A stretch of DNA of 64,000 bases from Kitasatospora humi (lineage in GTDB: Bacteria > Actinomycetota > Actinomycetes > Streptomycetales > Streptomycetaceae), in NCBI RefSeq assembly GCF_020907985.1, contig NZ_JAJJPA010000007.1, positions 124,001-188,000 of the forward strand, given 5' to 3'. Below are positions 57,575 through 64,000 of this stretch, piece after piece. The notes beneath the pieces are model-generated. The model was given only the letters and a program-made list of their open reading frames with translations. It did no database searches and was not told where the DNA came from. The stretch's first letter is position 1. Each line of letters opens with the position of its first letter. The translations under genes and the position numbers were made by a program.

Positions 57575-58545
57575 CCGGTCACCTCGGGGTGGCTGCAGGC
57601 GCTGCGGTGGGCCGTGGCCACCGCGACCAGCGGCGGGCGCTGCGCGGTGCAGCCCTGGTGGGGGGTGGTGGCGTAGACCGCGCAGCGCGGGTGGAACGCG
57701 CAGCCGGGCGGCGGGGCGAGCAGCGAGGGCGGGCTGCCGGGGATCGCGTGGAGCTCCTCGCCCGCGCTGTCCAGCCGGGGCAGCGAGTCCAGCAGGCCGC
57801 GGGTGTACGGGTGCCGGGGGGCGGTGAACAGCGTGTCGGCACCGGCCTGTTCGACGGCCGATCCGCCGTACATCACCAGGACCTCGTCGGCGATCCGGGC
57901 GATCACCCCGAGATCGTGGGTGATCATGATGATGCCGAGACCGCGGTCGTCCTTCAATTTGACCAGCAGGTCGAGCACTTGGGCCTGGACGGTGACATCG
58001 AGCGCGGTGGTCGGCTCGTCGGCGATCACCAGGTCGGGCTCGCAGGCCAGGGCCAGTGCGATCATGGCGCGCTGGCGCATGCCACCGGAGAACTGGTGCG
58101 GGTACTCCCCCGCACGGCGGGCCGGTTCGGGGATGCCGACATCGCCGAGCACCTCCACCGCGCGGGCCCAGGCAGTCTTGCGGCTGGAGCCGAAGTGCTC
58201 GCGGTGCGCCTCGGCGATCTGGTCGCCGACGGTGAAGTAGGGGTGCAGCGAGGTCAGCGCGTCCTGGAAGACCATCGCCATCCGGCGGCCGCGCAGCTTG
58301 CGCACCGCCTCCGGGGCGGCACCGATCAGCTCGGTGCCGTCGAACTTGACCGAGCCGGTCACCTTCGCACCGCGGTGCAGGCCCATGACGGCCAGCGAGG
58401 TGACGGACTTGCCGGAGCCCGACTCGCCGACCAGGCCGAGCACCTGCCCCCGGTCCACCGAGAAGTCGACTCCCTTGACGGCCTTGACCACGCCGTCGGG
58501 GGTGTTGAACTCGACCGCGAGATCGCGGACTTCGAGCAGCGTCAT
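57571..58545 (-). CDS. Oligopeptide ABC importer ATPase (DppD/OppD-like)
   Basis: A 324-residue ATPase: Walker A GESGSGKSVTS, Q-loop VFQDALTSLHP, signature FSGGMRQRAMIALAL, Walker B LVIADEPTTALDV, switch His in ITHDLGVIARI. The C-terminal extension has PPGCAFHPRCAVYATTPHQGC, the typical Cys-rich region. Overlaps both neighbours by ATGA, so the four importer proteins are made in balance. Confidence 0.95.
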   Translation of the reverse strand: MTLLEVRDLAVEFNTPDGVVKAVKGVDFSVDRGQVLGLVGESGSGKSVTSLAVMGLHRGAKVTGSVKFDGTELIGAAPEAVRKLRGRRMAMVFQDALTSLHPYFTVGDQIAEAHREHFGSSRKTAWARAVEVLGDVGIPEPARRAGEYPHQFSGGMRQRAMIALALACEPDLVIADEPTTALDVTVQAQVLDLLVKLKDDRGLGIIMITHDLGVIARIADEVLVMYGGSAVEQAGADTLFTAPRHPYTRGLLDSLPRLDSAGEELHAIPGSPPSLLAPPPGCAFHPRCAVYATTPHQGCTAQRPPLVAVATAHRSACSHPEVTG

Positions 58546-59531
58546 GACAGCCTCGCTCGCGGGTCGATCCAGGCGTAGAGGACGTCCACGACCAGGTTGG
58601 AGGTGACGATGAAGAACGAGGCCACCAGCGTGACACCCATGATCACCGGCTGGTCGGACTTGTGGAGGGCGTCGGCGAAGAGTTTGCCGACTCCGGGCAG
58701 GCCGTACAGCTGCTCGGTGATCACCGCGCCGGCCAGCAGACCGCCGAGGTCCATGCCGAGCATGGTGACCACCGGGGTCAGCGCCGGGCGCAGCCCGTGC
58801 TTGTTGACCACCCGCCGCTCGCGCAGGCCCTTGGCCCGGGCGGTGCGGACGAACGGCTCGCTCAGCGTCTCGAGGACCGAGCTGCGGGTCATCCGGGCGT
58901 ACATGGCCGCGGTGGCCAGGGCCAGGGTGATCCAGGGCAGCAGCATGTTCTGCGCCCAACCGACCGGGTCGTCGGTGAAGTTGACGTACCGCGGATAGGG
59001 GATCAGGCCGAGCTGCGAGCAGAAGAAGTAGAGCAGCAGCATCGCGGTGAAGTAGACCGGCATGGCGGCGGCACCGATGGTGCCGATCATCAGGACGCGG
59101 TCCACCCAGCTGTTCCTGCGCAGCGCGGAGACCACGCCGGCCAGCAGGCCCATGGCCAGCCAGAGCACGGCGGAGCCGATGGCCAGCGAGACGCTGATCG
59201 GGAGCCGGTCCGTGATCATGCTCCAGACGGGCATGCCGGTCTGGAAGGAGTAGCCGAAGCAGGGGAAGCCGCAGTGCACGGCGAAGCTGCCGGAGCCCAT
59301 GGTGCGGCCGGCGAAGATCGCCCAGACGTAGTTGCCGAACTGCACGATCAGCGGCCGGTTGAGGCCCATCTGCTGACGCACCTGCGCCACGTGGTCCGGG
59401 GTGCAGTCCTTGCCGCAGAACGCCTGGGCCGGGTCGTTCGGCAGGAGGTAGAAGATGGTGAAGGTGACCGCGCAGATCACCAGCAGGGTGAGCGCGATTC
59501 CGGCGAGCCGGCGGAGCAGGAAGGTGGTCAT
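58542..59531 (-). CDS. Oligopeptide ABC importer permease (DppB-like)
   Basis: A 329-residue inner-membrane permease with about six helices. The N-terminal helix (RLAGIALTLLVICAVTFTIF) and the following periplasmic loop (DPAQAFCGKDCTPDHVAQVR) are typical of DppB; here the loop has two Cys spaced for a disulfide. The EAA-type coupling motif lies near VRTARAKGLRERRVVNKHGLRPAL. Forms the pore with the DppC-like protein. Confidence 0.95.
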   Translation of the reverse strand: MTTFLLRRLAGIALTLLVICAVTFTIFYLLPNDPAQAFCGKDCTPDHVAQVRQQMGLNRPLIVQFGNYVWAIFAGRTMGSGSFAVHCGFPCFGYSFQTGMPVWSMITDRLPISVSLAIGSAVLWLAMGLLAGVVSALRRNSWVDRVLMIGTIGAAAMPVYFTAMLLLYFFCSQLGLIPYPRYVNFTDDPVGWAQNMLLPWITLALATAAMYARMTRSSVLETLSEPFVRTARAKGLRERRVVNKHGLRPALTPVVTMLGMDLGGLLAGAVITEQLYGLPGVGKLFADALHKSDQPVIMGVTLVASFFIVTSNLVVDVLYAWIDPRARLS

Positions 59532-60481
59532 CCGTTACCGCCCTTCGGGTCGAGGACGTCGCGCAGTGCGTCGCCGAGCAGGGTGAAGCCGAGCACCACC
59601 AGGAAGAGGCAGGCGCAGGGCAGGATGAAGAACATCGGGTCGAGCTTGTAGTAGAGCTCGGAGTCGGCGATCATCTGGCCCCAGGACGGGGTCGGCGGCT
59701 GGACACCGACGCCCAGGTAGGTCAGACCCGCCTCGGAGCCGATCAGGGTGGGGATCGCCAGGGTGATGTAGACGATGATCGTGCTGGTGAGGTTGGGCAG
59801 GATCTCGGTCAGCACGATCCGGGCGCTGCCGGTGCCGCTGGCCCGGGCCGCCTCGACGTACTCGCGGTGCTTCAGCGAGATGGTCTGGCCACGGATCACC
59901 CGGGCGATGTAGGGCCAGGTGAAGAGGCTCATCACGATGATCAGCAGCAGGATCCGGTTGACGTCCTTGGCCACCGAGAGCAGCGCGATCATGAAGATCA
60001 GGCTCGGGAAGGACATCATGATGTCCATGAACCGGCTGATCACCATGTCCGTCTTGCCCCCGAAGTAGCCGGCGACCACACCCAGGGTGACCCCGACCAG
60101 GGTGATCAGCAGGGCCGCGCTGAAGGCCACCAGCAGGGAGACCTGGGCGCCGTAGAGCAGCCGGGCGAAGATGTCGTGGCCGAGCCCGGGCTCCACGCCC
60201 AGCCAGTGGCCGTTGACGCCCACCCCGCCGAAGCTGCCGCGCGGCAGGCCGGCCAGGTAGGGGTTGACGGCGTGCTTGTCGATGTCGGTCGGCCCCCACC
60301 CGGAGATCCCGGTCAGCACCGGGGCGAGCAGCGCGGCGAGCACGAAGAAGACGATGATGCCGAGGCCGGTCATGGCGATCGGGCGGCGGCGCAGGCGGCG
60401 CCAGGCCGAGCGCCAGGGCGAGGCCGGGGCCTGGTCCTGACGCTCGGTCGGCTCCTGCACTGGAGGAACGGTGGTGGTCAC
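59528..60481 (-). CDS. Oligopeptide ABC importer permease (DppC-like)
   Basis: A 317-residue permease with an N-terminal OppC-type segment (AWRRLRRRPIAMTGLGIIVF), a large periplasmic loop that includes GVNGHWLGVEPGLGHDIFAR, and further helices. The EAA coupling motif is in EYVEAARASGTGSARIVLTEIL. GTG start with GAGGGA upstream. Follows the binding-protein gene after 19 bases and overlaps DppB-like by ATGA. Confidence 0.95.
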   Translation of the reverse strand: MTTTVPPVQEPTERQDQAPASPWRSAWRRLRRRPIAMTGLGIIVFFVLAALLAPVLTGISGWGPTDIDKHAVNPYLAGLPRGSFGGVGVNGHWLGVEPGLGHDIFARLLYGAQVSLLVAFSAALLITLVGVTLGVVAGYFGGKTDMVISRFMDIMMSFPSLIFMIALLSVAKDVNRILLLIIVMSLFTWPYIARVIRGQTISLKHREYVEAARASGTGSARIVLTEILPNLTSTIIVYITLAIPTLIGSEAGLTYLGVGVQPPTPSWGQMIADSELYYKLDPMFFILPCACLFLVVLGFTLLGDALRDVLDPKGGNG

Positions 60482-60500
60482 CTTTTCGCAGTCCCTCGTG

Positions 60501-62246
60501 CTACTTGGCGGACTTCAGGCCGATGGTGGCGTAGTCGATCTCCGCCGACCAGATCGGGCTGCCGAAGGCACCGGCGATGTTGCCGCCGACCAGCAGCGGT
60601 TTCTTCTGCCAGGTGACCGGGACCGAGGGGGCCTCGTCCATGATCTTGGCATCCAGCGCGTTCCAGGCCTGGTTGGCCGCGTTGGTGTCGGTCAGGCCCT
60701 GGATCCGGTCGATCTCGGCGTCCACCGACGGGTCCTTGAACCGGCTGGTGTTCCCGAGGTTTCCGGTGTCCGAGACGATCCGGCTGTCGAACATCATCGG
60801 CAGGAAGGTGGCGCCGGACGGGTAGTCCGGGCACCAGCCGTTGAGCGACAGCCCGGTCTGCCGGTCCTTGTCACCGATGGTCGAGTTGGCCACGCTGGCG
60901 TCGACGATGTTGAGGGTGACATTGATGTTGATCTTCTTCAGTGCCGCCTGGACGGCCTCGGCCTGGGGCTTCTGGGCGTTGTCGGCGGTGAGCTCGGTGG
61001 AGAAGCCGCCGCTCATGCCGGCCTGGGCGAGGTACTGCTTGGCCTTGTCCGGGTCGCCGCCGGTCGGGATCTTGAAGTGGTCGACCGCGGTGCCGCCGGT
61101 GAGCGAGGGCGGCAGGTAGGTGGTGGCGATGTCGGACAGGGCCGGGCCGCCGACGGCCGACTGGTAGGCCTCCTTGTCGATCCCGTACTCGACCGCCAGC
61201 CGGGCGTTCTGGTTGTCGAACGGCGCCTTGGCGGTGTCCATCGTCACCATCGCCGTGCAGTTCTCGTTCTCGCTCACCAGGCGGGCCTTGACGTCCGGGT
61301 TGGTGAGCACGTCGGCGACCTTGGCCGCGGACATGTCGGCGTACATGATGGCGCTCTGGTCATCGCCCTGGTCGGCGATCAGCCGGTCGGCGATCCCCTC
61401 GGGGCTGCCGGACTGGTCCATCACGATCTTGTCCGGGTAGGCCTTGCGGACCGAGTCGGTGGACTGGTCCCAGTAGGTGTTGCGGACCAGGGTCAGCTGC
61501 TTGCCGCGGTCGTAGCTCTCCACCTTGTACGGGCCGGAGGAGAAGACGTGGTTGCCGTAGGTGGTGCCGCCCTCGTGCGCCTTGGGCACCGGGGCGAAGG
61601 TCGGCAGCGTGGCGGTGTAGCCGAACTCGGCGACCGGGCGCTTGAGGTGGAAGACGATGGTCTTCGCGTCCGGCGTCTCGATCGAGTCGTTGCCGAGCTC
61701 CTGGCCCTTCAGCGGACCCTTGTAGTCGGCCGGGGCGACCAGGTACTTCTTGGCGTAGTCCGGTCCGCCGGAGAGGTCCGGGTCGAAGGACCGCTCGACG
61801 TTGTACTTGATGTCGGCGGTGGTGATCGGAGTGCCGTCCTCGTACTTGACGCCGTCCTTGAGGTGGAACGTCCAGGTCTTGTCGCCGTCGCTGGGTTCAC
61901 CCGTGTCGGTGGCCAGGTCGCCGGTGATCTGCAGGCCGTCCTTGCCCGGCGCCGCCTTGAACGTGGTCAGGGTGCGGTAGAGCAGCCGGATGCCGAAGTC
62001 CATCTCGGGCTCGGTCCAGTTGCGGGCCGGGTCGAGCTGGGAGAGGTCCTGGTTGGACAGGATGTGCAGAGTGCCGCCCTTGACCGGCGTCCCACCGATG
62101 ATGCCGTTGCCGCCGGTGGTGATCCCGGCGCCGTTGGAGGCCTGGTCGCTGCCGTCGTCGTTCTTGTTCTTGGAACACGCCCCGAGGCCGAGGGTGAGTG
62201 TCGCCGCGATCGCCGCCGCGAGGGCGGCGTGGGTACGCCTGGTCAT
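60501..62246 (-). CDS. Peptide-binding lipoprotein, SBP family 5
   Basis: A 581-residue solute-binding lipoprotein. The ATG at 62246 gives a signal peptide with the lipobox LGLGAC, Cys24 being the lipidated residue; an upstream start would put unrelated sequence before it. Family 5 features are GGTLHILSNQDLSQLDPARN, TFHLKDGVKYEDGTPITTADIKYNVERSF and the late LNGWCPDYPSGATFL. It delivers oligopeptides (or possibly other ligands) to the downstream permease/ATPase set. First gene of the operon, with a strong promoter candidate about 80-115 bases upstream. Confidence 0.95.
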   Translation of the reverse strand: MTRRTHAALAAAIAATLTLGLGACSKNKNDDGSDQASNGAGITTGGNGIIGGTPVKGGTLHILSNQDLSQLDPARNWTEPEMDFGIRLLYRTLTTFKAAPGKDGLQITGDLATDTGEPSDGDKTWTFHLKDGVKYEDGTPITTADIKYNVERSFDPDLSGGPDYAKKYLVAPADYKGPLKGQELGNDSIETPDAKTIVFHLKRPVAEFGYTATLPTFAPVPKAHEGGTTYGNHVFSSGPYKVESYDRGKQLTLVRNTYWDQSTDSVRKAYPDKIVMDQSGSPEGIADRLIADQGDDQSAIMYADMSAAKVADVLTNPDVKARLVSENENCTAMVTMDTAKAPFDNQNARLAVEYGIDKEAYQSAVGGPALSDIATTYLPPSLTGGTAVDHFKIPTGGDPDKAKQYLAQAGMSGGFSTELTADNAQKPQAEAVQAALKKININVTLNIVDASVANSTIGDKDRQTGLSLNGWCPDYPSGATFLPMMFDSRIVSDTGNLGNTSRFKDPSVDAEIDRIQGLTDTNAANQAWNALDAKIMDEAPSVPVTWQKKPLLVGGNIAGAFGSPIWSAEIDYATIGLKSAK

Positions 62247-62332
62247 GTGCAACTCCGCGATGGGGGGCCGAGTTCGGCCGCGAACTCGGGCGGTCCGCCC
62301 CATGGGGTAGCCGCGGCCGAGGTGTGACCAGT

Positions 62333-62361
62333 AACATAGTAATGTGAAATTGCACTATCAA
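62333..62361 (-). promoter_or_regulatory. Promoter of the peptide importer operon
   Basis: Minus strand: TTGATA, exactly 17 bases, TATGTT, the best sigma-70-like promoter noticed in the window. ACAT-AGTA-ATGT (62334-62345 region) overlaps the -10 as an inverted repeat and could be an operator. The rest of the 62247-62486 gap shows no gene and must also hold the divergent aminopeptidase promoter. Confidence 0.65.
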
Positions 62362-62486
62362 GAGGTGGGCGGTTCTGTTATCCAGCTGTATCCGGATGGC
62401 CCGTCAACTCCCTTGCTGTGCACATTGAAAGAAGCAGATCAGGGCCACCACCCCGGACAAAAGCCGCACCTGGAGGAGACGTCCCC

Positions 62487-63932
62487 GTGACATCGCAGCC
62501 CACCCCGCCCAATGTCGGCAGCCATGACCTCCCCATTTCCCCGGCCCTCGCCGACTTCATGGCGGGCAACTGGGCCGCCACCCCGCTGTCCGCCGATGCC
62601 AGGGTGCCCGGCCACGATGTGCTGCCGGCCCGCCGGGCCAAGCTCTCCGCCCGCTTCCCCGGCGCCCGACTGGTGGTCCCGGCCGGGCAGTTGAAGGTGC
62701 GGAGCAACGACTGCGACTACCGGTTCCGCCCGCACAGCGGCTACGCGTGGCTCACCGGTCTCACCGGCGAGGACCAGGCCGGCCATGTGCTGGTGCTGGA
62801 GCCCAGCGGACCCGAGGGCCACGAGCCCGTTCTCTACCTGCGCCCCCGCTCGCCGCGCGACGGCTCCTCCGACGAGTTCTACCGCGACCGCCGCTACGGT
62901 GAGTTCTGGGTCGGCCGCCGCCCCGACCTGGGCGAGGCCGCCCAGCTCACCGGCCTGCGCACCGCGCACCTCGACGAGTTGGAGAAGCTGCTCGCCGGGC
63001 CGGCGCCGAGCGGCGGGGTGCGGCTGCTCGCCGGCGTCGACCCGGTGGTGGACGCACAGCTCGCGCTCACCGACGGACTGGCCACCGTGCTCTCCGAATT
63101 GCGCCTGGTCAAGGACGCGTGGGAGATCGACCAACTGCAACTCGCCGTCGACCACACCACTCTGGGCTTCGAGGACGTGGTCCGGGCGCTGCCGACCGCG
63201 CTGCGGCACCACCGCGGCGAGCGCTGGCTGGAGGGCGTCTTCGACCTGCGGGCCCGGGCCGAGGGCAACGGCACCGGCTACGAGACCATCGTGGCCTCCG
63301 GAGCCCACGCCGGCGTGCTGCACTGGATCCGCAACGACGGGCCCCTGGACAGCCGGCAGTTGCTGCTGCTCGACGCCGGCGTGGAGACCGACACCCTCTA
63401 CACCGCCGACATCACCCGCACCCTGCCGCTCAGCGGCACCTTCACCCCCGTGCAGCGCCAGGTCTACGAACTGGTCCTGGCCGCCCAGGACGCCGGCATC
63501 GCCGCACTGCGCCCGGGTGCCGCGTTCCGCGACTTCCACCGGGCCGCGATGCGGGTGATCGCCGAAGGCCTGCACGACTGGGGCGTGTTGAAGATCTCGG
63601 CCGAGGAGGCGCTGCGCGAGGACAGCGGCCTCTACCGCCGCTACACCCTCTGCAGCAGCGGCCACATGCTCGGCTTGGACCTGCACGACTGCGCCAAGGC
63701 CCGCAGCGAGGCCTACCTCGACGGCGTCTTGGCGGCCGGGCAGGTGCTCACCGTCGAACCCGGCCTCTACCTGCAGCCGGACGACGAGACGCTGCCGCCC
63801 GAGCTGCGCGGCATCGGGGTGCGGATCGAGGACGACCTGGTGATCACCGAGGACGGCGCCCGGCTGATGTCCGGAGCGCTGCCCAGGACGGTGGCCGGGA
63901 TCGAGCAGTGGATGGGGGAACTGCTGGGCTGA
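62487..63932 (+). CDS. Xaa-Pro aminopeptidase (aminopeptidase P family)
   Basis: A 481-residue cytoplasmic metallopeptidase removing the residue before proline. The creatinase-like N-terminal domain (ARRAKLSARFPGARLVVPAG) precedes the pita-bread catalytic domain with the five dinuclear-metal ligands visible: Asp in LLDAGVETD, Asp in TADITRTLP, His in SSGHMLGLDLHD, Glu in TVEPGLYL and Glu in GVRIEDDLV. The GTG at 62487 is chosen for GGAGGA about 10 bases upstream; a GTG at 62418 would add a non-conserved stretch. Divergent from the peptide importer, consistent with use of imported proline peptides. Confidence 0.94.
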   Translation: MTSQPTPPNVGSHDLPISPALADFMAGNWAATPLSADARVPGHDVLPARRAKLSARFPGARLVVPAGQLKVRSNDCDYRFRPHSGYAWLTGLTGEDQAGHVLVLEPSGPEGHEPVLYLRPRSPRDGSSDEFYRDRRYGEFWVGRRPDLGEAAQLTGLRTAHLDELEKLLAGPAPSGGVRLLAGVDPVVDAQLALTDGLATVLSELRLVKDAWEIDQLQLAVDHTTLGFEDVVRALPTALRHHRGERWLEGVFDLRARAEGNGTGYETIVASGAHAGVLHWIRNDGPLDSRQLLLLDAGVETDTLYTADITRTLPLSGTFTPVQRQVYELVLAAQDAGIAALRPGAAFRDFHRAAMRVIAEGLHDWGVLKISAEEALREDSGLYRRYTLCSSGHMLGLDLHDCAKARSEAYLDGVLAAGQVLTVEPGLYLQPDDETLPPELRGIGVRIEDDLVITEDGARLMSGALPRTVAGIEQWMGELLG

Positions 63933-63940
63933 GCGAGACC

Positions 63941-63983
63941 CGCGGCGGTAGGCGGTTCGTGTGGGGATCCGCCTACCGTCGCG
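63941..63983 (+). terminator. Terminator after the Xaa-Pro aminopeptidase gene
   Basis: CGCGGCGGTAGGCGG and CCGCCTACCGTCGCG pair over 15 positions with one G-U pair and a 13-nt loop. Confidence 0.8.
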
Positions 63984-64000
63984 TCGTGCCCTGGCGCGGC

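Overview
The window is high-GC actinobacterial chromosome, most likely Streptomyces or Kitasatospora. The evidence is strong G/C bias at third codon positions, many GTG starts with purine-rich ribosome binding sites, frequent ATGA stop/start overlaps, a DrrA/DrrB-type exporter, a P450-ferredoxin pair, a class F sortase, and the order infC-rpmI-rplT / SpoU-type methyltransferase / PAS histidine kinase / pheS-pheT that I associate with Streptomyces. I saw no tRNA, rRNA, CRISPR array, insertion sequence or integrase.

Layout. 1-4.7 kb: the 3' part of an LCP cell-wall ligase, metG and an epimerase-like protein. 4.6-8.1 kb: an ABC exporter divergent from a P450-ferredoxin operon. 8.1-14.8 kb: secreted and cell-surface functions (S15 peptidase, a repeat-rich surface protein next to a class F sortase, a GH13 enzyme, a deacetylase-like lipoprotein). 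14.8-24.2 kb: a tailoring/catabolic set (alpha/beta hydrolase, double SnoaL protein, LLM flavin oxidoreductase, MFS exporter, cupin, SDR, 3-hydroxyacyl-CoA dehydrogenase), then a GT87 mannosyltransferase and a hydrolase. 24.2-32.6 kb: minus-strand housekeeping block from infC to pheT; infC appears to start at ATC and has a terminator-like hairpin in its leader. 32.6-40.3 kb: assorted single genes, ending with a 5'-3' exonuclease. 49.7-64 kb: HelY-type helicase, a roadblock-like protein, a class V aminotransferase, an S9 peptidase, a five-gene oligopeptide ABC importer and a Xaa-Pro aminopeptidase.

The standout is 40.3-46.0 kb, a compact peptide natural product (RiPP) locus. A minus-strand operon encodes an anti-sigma-type ATPase, an unrecognised 40-residue peptide, a radical SAM/SPASM enzyme, a 54-residue precursor carrying FDNRPTWDN twice (four aromatic-X-Asn motifs, as expected for three-residue cyclophane substrates), a pentapeptide-repeat protein and a possible Fe(II)/2-oxoglutarate enzyme. 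It resembles what I recall of actinobacterial multi-cyclophane (AmcA/AmcB-type) systems. A divergent HTH regulator containing a TTA codon is coupled to a GNAT acetyltransferase. The segment lies between the intact 3' end of the exonuclease gene and a decayed second copy of that 3' end (about 82% identical over 84 bp), which suggests an inserted cassette. A Mrr-TerD fusion protein follows immediately.

Coordination. Apart from the RiPP operon, clear operons are drrAB-like (1-base overlap), P450-ferredoxin (GTGA overlap), SnoaL-LLM-MFS-cupin, pheST, infC-rpmI-rplT and the dpp-like importer (ATGA overlaps and a good promoter at 62333-62361). Several single genes appear to be leaderless.
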